Shown here piece by piece: positions 29,574 to 37,970 of a stretch of 64,000 nucleotides of DNA. The stretch covers positions 1 through 64,000 of the forward strand of contig DAHVAR010000052.1 in NCBI GenBank assembly GCA_027314515.1, given 5' to 3'. Made by a program: the position numbers and the translations under genes. The DNA comes from Actinomycetota bacterium (GTDB lineage Bacteria > Actinomycetota > Actinomycetes > Streptosporangiales > Streptosporangiaceae). The notes under the pieces are model-generated. The model was not told where the DNA came from. It saw only the letters and a list, made by a program, of their open reading frames with translations, and searched no databases. The first letter of the stretch is position 1; each line of letters starts with the position of its first letter.

Positions 29574-30758
29574 ATGGACAGCCGCGATGCGTTCGAAACC
29601 CTGGCGATCCATGCCGGCCAGGATCCTGATCCGGTCACCGGCGCGGTGGTGCCGCCGATCTACCAGGTGTCGACGTACAAGCAGGACGGCGTCGGCGGCC
29701 TGCGCGGCAAGGAACTCGGCGCGGCGGCGCGCTGGATCGAGGGATACGAGTACTCGCGCACCGACAACCCGACGCGGGGCGCGCTCGAGGAATGCCTGGT
29801 CGCGCTCGAGGGCGGCGCGCGCAGCCTGGCGTTCGCGTCCGGGATGGCCGCGTCCGACTGCCTGCTGCGGGCCGTCTGCGCGCCCGGCGACCACGTGCTG
29901 ATCCCCGACGACGCCTACGGCGGCACCTTCCGGCTGTTCGACAAGGTGCTCACCGGGTGGGGCGTCAGCTACCGGCCGGTGCCGATGTCCGACCCGGCGG
30001 CCGTGCGCGCCGCGCTGGCCGAGCGTCCGGCGCGACTGGTCTGGGTCGAGACGCCGACCAACCCGCTGCTCGGCATCGCCGATATCGCCGTGCTGGCGAA
30101 GCTGTGCCGCGGGGCCGGCGCGTTGCTGGTGGTCGACAATACCTTCGCCTCGCCCTACCTCCAGCAGCCGCTGGCACTCGGCGCCGATGCCGTGGTCCAC
30201 TCGACCACCAAGTACATCGGCGGACACTCTGACGTGGTCGGCGGCGCTGTCGTCGTTGCCGATCCCGGCCTGGGCGAGCGGCTTTACTTCACCCGGAACG
30301 CGGTCGGATCGGTGCCCGGCCCGTTCGACTCGTGGCTGACGCTGCGCGGGGCCAAGACCCTGGCGGTCCGGATGGACCGGCACTGCCACAACGCGCAGCG
30401 CGTCGCCGACATGCTGACCGGGCACCCGCGGGTCAGTCAGGTCTTCTATCCGGGCCTGGCGGCTCATCCCGGCCACGAGGTGGCCGCTAAGCAGATGCGC
30501 GGGTTCGGCGGGATGGTGTCGTTCCGGGTGCGCGGCGGCGCGGGCGAAGCGGTCGAGATCTGCGGGCGGACCAGGCTGTTTGCCCTCGGCGAGTCGCTCG
30601 GCGGGGTCGAGTCGCTGATCGAGCTGCCGGCCAGGATGACGCACGCCTCGGTGACCGGCTCCGCGCTGGAGGTGCCAGCGGACCTGGTCCGGCTGTCAGT
30701 CGGGATCGAGTCGGCCGACGACCTGATCGAGGACCTGCGCGCGGCCCTTCAGCCGTGA
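29574..30758 (+). CDS. Cystathionine gamma-synthase / gamma-lyase family enzyme
   Basis: A 394-residue PLP enzyme of the Cys/Met metabolism family. AIHAGQDPDPVTGAVVPPIYQ opens the protein; YSRTDNPTRGALEECLVALEG binds PLP phosphate across the dimer; the PLP lysine is in HSTTKYIGGHSDVVGG; GGVESLIELPARMTHAS is the C-terminal signature. Family members either make cystathionine from O-succinylhomoserine or cleave it to cysteine. Next to cystathionine beta-synthase, the lyase role (reverse transsulfuration) is more likely. The start at 29574 has AAAGGAG at good spacing. It begins 88 bases after the previous gene. Confidence 0.93.
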   Translation: MDSRDAFETLAIHAGQDPDPVTGAVVPPIYQVSTYKQDGVGGLRGKELGAAARWIEGYEYSRTDNPTRGALEECLVALEGGARSLAFASGMAASDCLLRAVCAPGDHVLIPDDAYGGTFRLFDKVLTGWGVSYRPVPMSDPAAVRAALAERPARLVWVETPTNPLLGIADIAVLAKLCRGAGALLVVDNTFASPYLQQPLALGADAVVHSTTKYIGGHSDVVGGAVVVADPGLGERLYFTRNAVGSVPGPFDSWLTLRGAKTLAVRMDRHCHNAQRVADMLTGHPRVSQVFYPGLAAHPGHEVAAKQMRGFGGMVSFRVRGGAGEAVEICGRTRLFALGESLGGVESLIELPARMTHASVTGSALEVPADLVRLSVGIESADDLIEDLRAALQP

Positions 30759-30802
30759 TCACGTAAACAATGCGTCGCCGGCGGTGGCAAGTGCTTTCGC
30801 GA

Positions 30803-31040
30803 TCATGATTCCCATGCGGTGAGAAGATCGTCGGGGCCGAGCGCCACCGGGCTTCTGGCCGACACGCCGCCGCGTGAGACCGCCACGAGGTGGGTGTCTT
30901 CACTTGCCCCCGGCACCCGGGACCGCGCGGCGATAAGCGCAGCGAGGTCACGCTCGTCGAACGGGTGGCTGTCCCGCCACTTGATCGAGCCGGCGAATGC
31001 GATCCGCTGCGCGACCGCGGCAGGCCCCGAGCAAGCCGCT
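30803..31040 (-). pseudogene. C-terminal remnant of an AAA/DUF234-type ATPase
   Basis: On the minus strand about 75 residues (RIAFAGSIKWRDSHPFDERD, then LAALIAARSRVPGASEDTHL, ending PDDLLTAWES) are homologous in pattern to the nuclease-like C-terminus of AAA ATPases of the DUF234/DUF4143 kind, where G-S-I-K-W is the ExK-like strand. No P-loop or N-terminal half is present: upstream is the divergent pcaB gene, which probably displaced it. An ATG at 31087 could start a 94-residue peptide, but this looks like a gene stump. An intact distant relative lies at 5839-7365. Confidence 0.65.
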
Positions 31041-31089
31041 CGCGCGCTCCGGCGGGTACGGCTGACGCCAGCATCGGCGGCGCGCAATC

Positions 31090-32481
31090 ATGGGTCGGGT
31101 GAGCGGATCCGGCCGCAGCGGCCTGTTCGACGCGCTTTTCGCCCGCGGCGCCGTCGGCGTCGGTGACCTGGACTGGCTGCAGGCGCTCCTGGATGCCGAG
31201 GCCGGGCTGGCCAGGGCGGCGGAGCGGGCTGGCCTCGCGGAATCCGGCGCCGGCGCGGCGGTCACCGCCGCCGCCAGGGCGGAGCGATTCGACGTAGCCG
31301 AACTCGGCCGCCAGGCGGCACTCACCGGGAACCCGGTCCCCGCCCTGGTGCGCGCGCTGACCGCGCTCGTGCCCGCCGAGGCGAAGGCGGCCGTGCATCC
31401 CGGGGCCACCAGCCAGGACATCATCGACACCGCCGCCATGCTGCTGGCCAAGCGGGCGATCGCCGTCATCGGCGCTGACCTCGACGTGGCGGCAGCCGCC
31501 GCGGCCGGGCTTGCCCGCGCCCACGCCGGCACCGTGATGGCCGGCCGGACGCTGCTGCAGCAAGCGGTACCCGTCACGTTCGGCCTGGTCGCGGCGGGCT
31601 GGCTGGCCGGCATCGACGAGTCCGGGCGGGAACTGCGCCGGCTGGCCGCGACCAGGCTGGCGGTTCAGTACGGCGGCGCGGCCGGCACGCTGGCATCGCT
31701 GCGCGCGGACGGGCCCGCCGTCGCGGCGCTGCTCGCCGCCGAACTCGGCCTCGCCGAGCCAGTGCTGCCCTGGCACACCAGCCGGCAGCGGATCGTGCAG
31801 CTCGCCGCCGCGCTGGCCGGCGTCTGCGCCGCGCTCGGCAAGATCGCCAGGGACGTGACGCTGCTAGCGCAGACGGAAATCGCCGAGCTTGCCGAGGGCA
31901 GCGATGATCCGCGGCAGGGCGGATCATCGGCCATGCCGCACAAGCGGAATCCGGTCGCGTCCGTGCTGGTGCTCGGCTGCACACGGCGCGCGCCAGGCCT
32001 GCTGGCGACGCTGGCGCAAGCGGCCGAGCAAGAACATCAGCGGGCCGCCGGCGCCTGGCACGCGGAATGGGAAACGCTGTCGGATCTGCTGCGGCTGACC
32101 GGATCGGCGGCCTCGTGGTCGGCTGCCCTGCTGACTGGCCTGCGCGTGGACGCGGTCAGGATGCGCGCCAACCTGGACGCGTCTGGCGGCCTGATGCTGG
32201 CCGAGCACGTGGCGGCGCAGCTAGCGCCGGCGGTGGGCAGGCTTGCCGCGCACGACATGGTGGCCGCTGCGGCAGCGCGCGCTGCCCGGCAGGGCACCCG
32301 ACTTGCCGAGGCATTGCTTGCCGACGCGGCCGCCGCAGGTGCATTGCGCGCGGCGGGCCTTGGCGAGCGCGAGCTTGCCAGCGCGCTCGACCCGGCCCGC
32401 TATCTCGGGGCGACAGCGGACTTCATCGGCCGCGCGCTCGCCGCACACGAGCCGGAAGGGAGTTCGCCAGTTGAACGATGA
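31090..32481 (+). CDS. pcaB: 3-carboxy-cis,cis-muconate cycloisomerase
   Basis: A 463-residue member of the fumarase/aspartase superfamily. The signature GGSSAMPHKRNPVASVLVL is complete; VHPGATSQDIIDTAAMLL and AGRTLLQQAVPVTFGLVAAG are the other substrate loops, typical of PcaB. It converts 3-carboxymuconate, the ring-cleavage product of protocatechuate, to 4-carboxymuconolactone. It is the first gene of a pca run in the same direction. The ATG at 31090 is used; the GTG at 31102 is an alternative. The 3' end overlaps pcaC by 11 bases. Confidence 0.93.
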   Translation: MGRVSGSGRSGLFDALFARGAVGVGDLDWLQALLDAEAGLARAAERAGLAESGAGAAVTAAARAERFDVAELGRQAALTGNPVPALVRALTALVPAEAKAAVHPGATSQDIIDTAAMLLAKRAIAVIGADLDVAAAAAAGLARAHAGTVMAGRTLLQQAVPVTFGLVAAGWLAGIDESGRELRRLAATRLAVQYGGAAGTLASLRADGPAVAALLAAELGLAEPVLPWHTSRQRIVQLAAALAGVCAALGKIARDVTLLAQTEIAELAEGSDDPRQGGSSAMPHKRNPVASVLVLGCTRRAPGLLATLAQAAEQEHQRAAGAWHAEWETLSDLLRLTGSAASWSAALLTGLRVDAVRMRANLDASGGLMLAEHVAAQLAPAVGRLAAHDMVAAAAARAARQGTRLAEALLADAAAAGALRAAGLGERELASALDPARYLGATADFIGRALAAHEPEGSSPVER

Positions 32482-32848
32482 GGAACGCGCGGCAGCGGGC
32501 ACGCGCACGCGCCGTGAGGTACTCGGCGATGAGCACGTCGACCAGGCCGCGGCGAACACCACCGACTTCACCGCGCCGTTCCAGGACTTCATCACCCGGT
32601 ACGCCTGGGGCGAGATATGGACCAGGCCCGGCCTGTCCCGGCCGGAGCGCAGCATGATCACGATCGCGATGCTGGCGGCCCTCGGCCGTGACGAGGAGCT
32701 CGCATTGCACATCCGGGCGGCACTGCGCAACGGCCTGCGCCCGGACGATATCCGCGAAGTCCTGCTCCAGGTGGCCGTCTACGCCGGCGTCCCGGCCGCC
32801 AACCGCGCGTTCGCGATCGCCGCTTCCACGATTGACAGTTATTCGTAG
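32471..32848 (+). CDS. pcaC: 4-carboxymuconolactone decarboxylase
   Basis: A 125-residue CMD-family protein. TRREVLGDEHVDQAAANTTDF, the segment FQDFITRYAWGEIWTRPGLS, then RSMITIAMLAALGRDEELALH and REVLLQVAVYAGVPAANRAF match PcaC. It decarboxylates 4-carboxymuconolactone to the 3-oxoadipate enol-lactone. The TTG start at 32471 follows GAAGGGAG at good distance and overlaps the end of pcaB. In many actinobacteria pcaC is fused to pcaD; here they are separate genes. Confidence 0.9.
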   Translation: MNDEERAAAGTRTRREVLGDEHVDQAAANTTDFTAPFQDFITRYAWGEIWTRPGLSRPERSMITIAMLAALGRDEELALHIRAALRNGLRPDDIREVLLQVAVYAGVPAANRAFAIAASTIDSYS

Positions 32849-32921
32849 TACGCACAACTGTTCAGATAGCGGTGGTCTTTAGATATCGTTACGGTAAAGC
32901 AGACGGGAGGACAGGTCGGAA

Positions 32922-33767
32922 GTGGCGCAGATCGTGACGCTAGCCGAAGCGATCTCGGCGGCCATCCGTGATGGCGACACCGTGGCGATGGAGGGCTTCA
33001 CCCACCTGATCCCGCACGCCGCCGGACACGAAGTCATCCGGCAGCGGCGGCGAGATCTGACGCTGGTGAGGATGACCCCGGACATCATCTACGACCAGCT
33101 CATCGGCGCTGGCTGCACGCGCAAGCTGGTCTTCTCCTGGGCGGGAAATCCCGGTGTCGGTTCGCTGCACCGGTTCAGGGACGCGGTGGAGAACGCCTGG
33201 CCGCGCCCGCTCGAGCTGGAGGAGCACAGCCACGCCGGGATGGCCAACCGGTTCGCCGCCGGCGCGGCGGGCCTGCCGTTCGCGGTACTGCGCGGTTACC
33301 GGGGTACCACCCTGCCCGCCCATACCGCCGGCGTCGCCGACATCGTGTGCCCGTTCACCGGCGAGACCCTCACTGCGGTGAGCGCCCTGCGGCCCGACGT
33401 CGCGGTGATCCACGCCCAGCGGGCCGACGCGCAGGGGAACGTGCAGTACTGGGGAATCAGTGGCGTGCAGAAGGAGGCTGTGCTGGCCGCGAGCCGCTCG
33501 GTTGTCACGGTCGAGGAGATCGTGGACCGCCTTGACCCGCGCCCTGGTGCGGTGGTGCTGCCGTGGTGGGCCATCAGTTACATCGCGGTCGTCCCCGGTG
33601 GCGCGCACCCGTCCTATGCGCTCGGTTACTCCGCCCGCGACAACGACTTCTATCAGGCTTGGGACGCGATTTCGAGAGACCGGCAGCGGTTTGCCGACTG
33701 GCTGGACGAGCATGTCTACGGCCGCGCCGCAGCCGGGCACGCGAGCCGGAGCGTGACCGCATGCTGA
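32922..33767 (+). CDS. pcaI: 3-oxoadipate CoA-transferase, subunit A
   Basis: A 281-residue family I CoA-transferase alpha subunit. VTLAEAISAAIRDGDTVAMEGFTHLIPHAA opens the fold and the GAGCTRKLVFSWAGNPGVG region carries the substrate loop. It transfers CoA from succinyl-CoA to 3-oxoadipate together with PcaJ. The sequence is of the longer actinobacterial PcaI/CatI type. The GTG at 32922 has GGGAGGACAG in front. The 73-base gap after pcaC is AT-rich and may hold an internal promoter. It overlaps pcaJ by 7 bases. Confidence 0.92.
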   Translation: MAQIVTLAEAISAAIRDGDTVAMEGFTHLIPHAAGHEVIRQRRRDLTLVRMTPDIIYDQLIGAGCTRKLVFSWAGNPGVGSLHRFRDAVENAWPRPLELEEHSHAGMANRFAAGAAGLPFAVLRGYRGTTLPAHTAGVADIVCPFTGETLTAVSALRPDVAVIHAQRADAQGNVQYWGISGVQKEAVLAASRSVVTVEEIVDRLDPRPGAVVLPWWAISYIAVVPGGAHPSYALGYSARDNDFYQAWDAISRDRQRFADWLDEHVYGRAAAGHASRSVTAC

Positions 33768-34585
33768 CCTACACAGCGGACGAGATGATGACCGTTACCG
33801 CGGCGCGATCGCTGCGCAACGGGATGACCTGCTTCGTCGGCATCGGCCTGCCGAGCGAGGCGGCAAACCTGGCCCGCGCGACGCATGCGCCGGACCTCGT
33901 GCTGATCTACGAGTCGGGAACTATCGGCTCGAAGCCGGGTCAGGTGCCGCTGTCCATCGGCGACGGCATCCTCGCCGAGACGGCTGACTCGGTCGTGAGC
34001 GTGCCGGAGATCTTCAACTACTGGCTGCAGCCAGGGCGCATCGACGTCGGCTTCCTCGGCGCCGCCCAGCTCGACCGGTACGGCAATATCAACACCACGG
34101 TGATCGGACCGGCCTACGACAGCCCGGGTGTGCGCCTGCCCGGCGCGGGCGGCGCGCCGGAGATCGCCGGGGCGTGCAAGGAGGTGACGGTGGTGCTGCG
34201 CCAGTCGCGGCGGACGTTCGCCCGGCAACTCGACTTCGTCACCTCGGTCGGGTTCGGCGACGGGCCAGGGTCCCGGCAGCGGCTCGGCCTCTCCGGCGGC
34301 GGCCCGCGCCTGGTGATCACCGATCTCGGCGTGCTGCGTCCCGATCCGGACACTTGCGAGCTCGTGCTGACAGGCATCTACGCTGGAGTTCCGGTCTCGC
34401 GGGTGCAAGAGAACACTGGCTGGGACCTGAAGGTGTCGGCCGAGCTGGCCGAGATCCTGCCGCCGACGGAGGCTGAGCTGGCGGCGCTGCGCGACCTGCT
34501 TGCCAGCAGGTCCCCGGCAGCGAGCCCGGCAGCGCCAGCGCCGGTCGCGCCAGCGCCGGTCGCGGCTGCCGGAGTCGGCGACTGA
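33761..34585 (+). CDS. pcaJ: 3-oxoadipate CoA-transferase, subunit B
   Basis: A 274-residue CoA-transferase beta subunit. The catalytic glutamate lies in DLVLIYESGTIGSKPGQVP, followed by LSIGDGILAETAD and VGFLGAAQLDRYGNINTTVIG. The last 30 residues are an Ala/Pro tail (AAPAPVAPAPVAAAG) encoded by a short DNA repeat and not part of the fold. It pairs with PcaI to make 3-oxoadipyl-CoA, which a thiolase then splits to succinyl-CoA and acetyl-CoA. Confidence 0.92.
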   Translation: MLTYTADEMMTVTAARSLRNGMTCFVGIGLPSEAANLARATHAPDLVLIYESGTIGSKPGQVPLSIGDGILAETADSVVSVPEIFNYWLQPGRIDVGFLGAAQLDRYGNINTTVIGPAYDSPGVRLPGAGGAPEIAGACKEVTVVLRQSRRTFARQLDFVTSVGFGDGPGSRQRLGLSGGGPRLVITDLGVLRPDPDTCELVLTGIYAGVPVSRVQENTGWDLKVSAELAEILPPTEAELAALRDLLASRSPAASPAAPAPVAPAPVAAAGVGD

Positions 34586-34627
34586 GGCCCGGCTGCCGGA
34601 TCCGGTGAGCGAGAGAGGAAAGAATCC

Positions 34628-35368
34628 ATGACTGCCAGTGATCAGCGGGCTGCGGGCCGGCTCGCGTTGCCGCGGTACTCGTCGGCGGCCGGCGTTCATC
34701 CGCCGCTGGACTGCCCGGGCTACAAGTCGTCCCGGCTGCGCGCACCGAGTCAGCCGCTGGTGCCGATGCCGCAGCGGCTGACCGAGATAACCGGGCCGCT
34801 GTTCGGCGCGGAGCGGGTCACCGCCGGTGACGCTGACCTGACGACCGGCCGCGGCGGCGAGCCGCTTGGCGAGCGGATCATCGTCAGCGGCCGGGTGCTG
34901 GACTCCGACGGGCGCCCGGTGCCGGACACGCTCATCGAGATCTGGCAGGCCAATGCCTCCGGCCGGTACGCGCACAAGGTCGACGACCACCCGGCGCCGC
35001 TCGACCCGAACTTCACCGGCGCCGGCCGCTGCGTCACCGACTCGCTGGGCCGGTACCGCTTCCTCACCATCAAGCCAGGCGCCTATCCGTGGCGGAACCA
35101 CTTCAACGCCTGGCGGCCGGCCCACATCCATTTCTCGCTGTTCGGCCGGGCGTTCACCCAGCGCCTGGTCACCCAGATGTACTTCCCGGCCGACCCGCTG
35201 TTCCCGCTGGACCCGATCTTCAACTCGATCCCCGATCCGGCGGCCCGCGCGCGGCTCATCTCAGCGCTCGACATGGAACTGACGCAGCCGGACTGGGCGC
35301 TCGGCTACCGCTGGGACATCGTCCTGCGGGGCCGGACCGCGACCGTGTTCGAGACGGAGGGAAAGTGA
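34628..35368 (+). CDS. pcaH: Protocatechuate 3,4-dioxygenase, beta subunit
   Basis: A 246-residue intradiol dioxygenase beta subunit. The iron site can be seen: a Tyr in SGRYAHKVDD, a Tyr in KPGAYPWRNHFNAWRPAHIHF together with two His in AHIHF. GRVLDSDGRPVPDTLIEIWQ is the intradiol signature, and the N-terminal DYxSTxxR-like segment is GYKSSRLRAPSQPL. With PcaG it opens protocatechuate between the hydroxyls to 3-carboxymuconate. The ATG at 34628 follows AGAGAGGAAAG. It overlaps pcaG by 4 bases. Confidence 0.96.
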   Translation: MTASDQRAAGRLALPRYSSAAGVHPPLDCPGYKSSRLRAPSQPLVPMPQRLTEITGPLFGAERVTAGDADLTTGRGGEPLGERIIVSGRVLDSDGRPVPDTLIEIWQANASGRYAHKVDDHPAPLDPNFTGAGRCVTDSLGRYRFLTIKPGAYPWRNHFNAWRPAHIHFSLFGRAFTQRLVTQMYFPADPLFPLDPIFNSIPDPAARARLISALDMELTQPDWALGYRWDIVLRGRTATVFETEGK

Positions 35369-35994
35369 GCGAAGGCATCACCCCGTCCCAGACCGTGGGG
35401 CCGTTTCTTGCCATCGGCCTGCCCTGGGCCGACGGGCCATTCGTTGTGCCGCCGGGAACCCCTGACTCGATCGTGATCGAGGGCCGGGTGCTGGACGGCG
35501 ACGGCCAGCCGGTCCCGGACGCGCTGGTGGAGACCTGGCAGGCCGACCCGGATGGCCGGTTCGACCACCCCGACGACCCGCGCGGGCGGGCCGTTGCCCA
35601 GGGCGGCTTCCGCGGATTCGGCCGCTCCGCGACGAACCCGAGCGGGAACTACCAGATCGTGACCCTCCGGCCTGGCCCGCTGCCCTGCCCCGACGGCGGG
35701 ACCGAGGCACCGCACCTGGACGTCTCGGTGTTCGCTCGCGGTTTGCTGGACCGGGTCGTGACCAGGATCTATTTCGCTGACGAGGCACAGGCCAATGCCG
35801 CCGACCCGGTGCTGGCATCGATCACGGACCCGGCCCGCCGGGCAACTCTGATCGCGGCTGAGGCCGGTGATGCTGCCGCCGGTGATGCTGGCGCCGGTGA
35901 TGCTGGCCGGACGGCCGGCGATGGCACGTGCGGCCGCTTCAGGTTCGACATCCGGCTGCAAGGCGAGCTGGAGACCGTCTTCTTCGATGCCTGA
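35365..35994 (+). CDS. pcaG: Protocatechuate 3,4-dioxygenase, alpha subunit
   Basis: A 209-residue alpha subunit. TPSQTVGPFLAIGLPW is the typical N-terminus, then GRVLDGDGQPVPDALVETWQ and PHLDVSVFARGLLDRVVTRI. The alpha chain does not bind the catalytic iron but shapes the active site. Near residue 170-185 there is a small GDAAAGDAGAGDAG insertion, coded by three copies of a 15-bp unit, just before the conserved CGRFRFDIRLQGELETVFFD end. GTG start at 35365, overlapping the pcaH stop; 8-base overlap with pcaD. Confidence 0.95.
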   Translation: MSEGITPSQTVGPFLAIGLPWADGPFVVPPGTPDSIVIEGRVLDGDGQPVPDALVETWQADPDGRFDHPDDPRGRAVAQGGFRGFGRSATNPSGNYQIVTLRPGPLPCPDGGTEAPHLDVSVFARGLLDRVVTRIYFADEAQANAADPVLASITDPARRATLIAAEAGDAAAGDAGAGDAGRTAGDGTCGRFRFDIRLQGELETVFFDA

Positions 35995-36817
35995 GCCAGC
36001 CCGGCCGCCGGCGCCGCTCGCGCTCGCGCTCGCGGCGCCGGTCACCGGCCCGCCTGGCGCGCCGGTGCTCGTCCTCGGCAACTCTCTTGGCACCAGCGCC
36101 GAGGTCTGGGACCGGCAGTTGCCCGCCTTCGGCGAGAACTTCAGGCTGGTGCGCTATGAGCTGCCCGGCCACGGCGGCTCGGCCGCCTGGCCCGGCCCGT
36201 ATACCATCGCCGGGCTTGGCGCCGGCGTGCTCGCGCTGCTGGACTCCCTCGGCGTGCCTCGAGCCGGCTACTGCGGGATCTCGCTCGGCGGCATGATCGG
36301 GATGTGGCTGGCGGCCAATGCGCCCGGCCGGATCGCCGCGCTCGGCCTGGTCTGCACCGCCGCGCACCTGCCGCCGGCCGGTGACTGGCTGGACCGCGCC
36401 GGCCGGGTCCGGACGGCAGGCCTGGCCCCGATCTCGGCGGCGGTCGTCAGCCGCTGGTTCACCCCGGCCTATGCCGCGACGGAGCCGGCCGTCGTGGCCC
36501 GGTTCCGGGCCGGGCTCGAGCGGACCGATCCGGACGGGTACGCAGGCTGCTGCGAGGCCATCGCGGACATGGACCTGCGGGGCGCCCTGCCCGCCATCAC
36601 CGCGCCCGCGCTGGTGATATCCGGCGCCGAGGATCCGGCGACGCCGCCCGAGTGCGGCGCCGCCATCGCCAGCCGGATTGCCGGCGCGCGCCTTGAGGTG
36701 ATCCCCGGCGCGGCACACCTGGCGGCTGTCTCGGCGCCTGATCTGGTCACCACCGCCCTGCGCCGGCACCTGACCGCAGCGGCAGCCTGCGATGCTGGCT
36801 GGGGACACGAGCGCTAG
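35987..36817 (+). CDS. pcaD: 3-oxoadipate enol-lactonase
   Basis: A 276-residue alpha/beta hydrolase. The nucleophile elbow is YCGISLGGMIGMW; the oxyanion loop VLGNSLGTSAEVWDRQLP and PGHGGS are typical of PcaD; the acid is in VISGAEDPATPPE and the His in IPGAAHLAAV. It hydrolyses 3-oxoadipate enol-lactone. It is not fused to PcaC. The ATG lies inside the pcaG end, so translation is coupled. The regulator gene follows after 12 bases. Confidence 0.92.
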   Translation: MPEPARPPAPLALALAAPVTGPPGAPVLVLGNSLGTSAEVWDRQLPAFGENFRLVRYELPGHGGSAAWPGPYTIAGLGAGVLALLDSLGVPRAGYCGISLGGMIGMWLAANAPGRIAALGLVCTAAHLPPAGDWLDRAGRVRTAGLAPISAAVVSRWFTPAYAATEPAVVARFRAGLERTDPDGYAGCCEAIADMDLRGALPAITAPALVISGAEDPATPPECGAAIASRIAGARLEVIPGAAHLAAVSAPDLVTTALRRHLTAAAACDAGWGHER

Positions 36818-36829
36818 CATGCGCTGGAG

Positions 36830-37732
36830 ATGACAACTTCCGGGCGCAGAGCGAACACCTTGGGTACGCGCGAACAGCAGGCGAGAAGCCAGCCGGGCGC
36901 AGGCGGCCGCGTGACCGCCGACGGCGCGGGCCGCCGCGATGCCAACGAGCCAGCCGGCACCGGCCGCGACAGCGACTTCGTTCAGTCGCTCGACCGCGGG
37001 CTCGCCGTGATCAGGGCCTTCGGCCCCGGCCGGGAGCGGCTGAGCCTCAGCGACGTGGCCAGGGAGACCGGCCTCACCAGGGCTGCGGCCCGCCGCTTCC
37101 TGCTCACCCTGGTCAAGCTCGGCTACGTGCGCAGCGACGGCCGGGAGTTCTCGCTCCGCCCCCGAGTGCTCGAGCTCGGCTACGCGTTCCTGTCCGGCCT
37201 GGCGATGCCCGAGATAGCCTCGCCGCACCTGGAAGAACTCGTTGCCCAGGTGCGGGAGTCGTCGTCGATCTCGGTGCTGGACGGCCACCACATCGTCTAT
37301 GTCGCGCGAGTGCCGACCAAGCGGATCATGACGGTCGCGATATCGGTTGGCACCCGGTTCCCCGCGCACGCGACCTCGATGGGCCGGGTGCTGCTGGCCG
37401 GGTTGAGCCCGGAGGACCTGGAAAAATACCTCAGCGAAGCGAACCTCGAGGCGCTCACCGCGCGAACGGTCACCGATCCGGCCCGGCTACGGGACATTGT
37501 CCGCGAGGCCGGCCGGCAAGGTTACGCGATCGTCGATCAGGAACTCGAGGAAGGGCTGCGCGCAATCGCCGCGCCCATTCACGGTGCAGGCGACGCGGTC
37601 ATCGCGGCGATCAATTTGTCCGCGCACGCCAGCCGGGTCAGCATGGCCGCGATGCGGACTCAGCTGCTGCCCGCACTGCTGGAGACAGCCAGCCGGATCG
37701 AGGCAGACCTCAGGTCGCAGGGCGCGAGCTGA
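36830..37732 (+). CDS. pcaR: IclR family regulator (PcaR type)
   Basis: A 300-residue IclR-type regulator. After a 45-residue disordered N-terminus comes a winged helix-turn-helix (FVQSLDRGLAVIRAFGPGRE, then LSLSDVARETGLTRAAARRF), then the ligand-binding domain (HIVYVARVPTKRIMTVAISV, GTRFPAHATSMGRVLLAG, VDQELEEGLRAIAAPI). This pattern is shared by PcaR, PcaU and PobR, which activate protocatechuate or 4-hydroxybenzoate genes. As the last gene of the pca run it probably controls that run and maybe the transporter. The effector is not predictable; beta-ketoadipate or protocatechuate is likely. Confidence 0.88.
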   Translation: MTTSGRRANTLGTREQQARSQPGAGGRVTADGAGRRDANEPAGTGRDSDFVQSLDRGLAVIRAFGPGRERLSLSDVARETGLTRAAARRFLLTLVKLGYVRSDGREFSLRPRVLELGYAFLSGLAMPEIASPHLEELVAQVRESSSISVLDGHHIVYVARVPTKRIMTVAISVGTRFPAHATSMGRVLLAGLSPEDLEKYLSEANLEALTARTVTDPARLRDIVREAGRQGYAIVDQELEEGLRAIAAPIHGAGDAVIAAINLSAHASRVSMAAMRTQLLPALLETASRIEADLRSQGAS

Positions 37733-37806
37733 CTAACCTGCGGCGTTCCTGAGGCCGCAGTGGCTTTCCCGGCGATACGGTCCCGCCGGCCGGTAAACGT
37801 GACCCG

Positions 37807-37836
37807 TTGACACCGATACGCAAGGCTGATTAGGTT
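37807..37836 (+). promoter_or_regulatory. Putative promoter of the aromatic ABC importer operon
   Basis: TTGACA (37807-37812) and TAGGTT (37831-37836) are separated by 18 bases. This would start transcription about 125 bases upstream of the binding-protein gene at 37971. The gap 37733-37970 contains nothing else I can name. Confidence 0.45.
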
Positions 37837-37970
37837 TCTACATTGCGCATAGTCGTGCGCCACGCGAACATTCGGCTCGGAACCAACCTGGAGTGCCCGG
37901 CCATCGCCTTACTGTCCGGGGCAATGCCAGACAGGCCGGCTGGCGCGGGCGCTGGCCTTGAGGAGACGGT

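Noticed and set aside
28043-29638. 531-residue minus-strand open frame opposite cystathionine beta-synthase
   Set aside because: Composition is shadow-like and the plus strand encodes a complete, motif-rich enzyme.
32832-32837. TTGACA near the end of pcaC as a promoter for pcaI
   Set aside because: No acceptable -10 hexamer lies 16-19 bases downstream.
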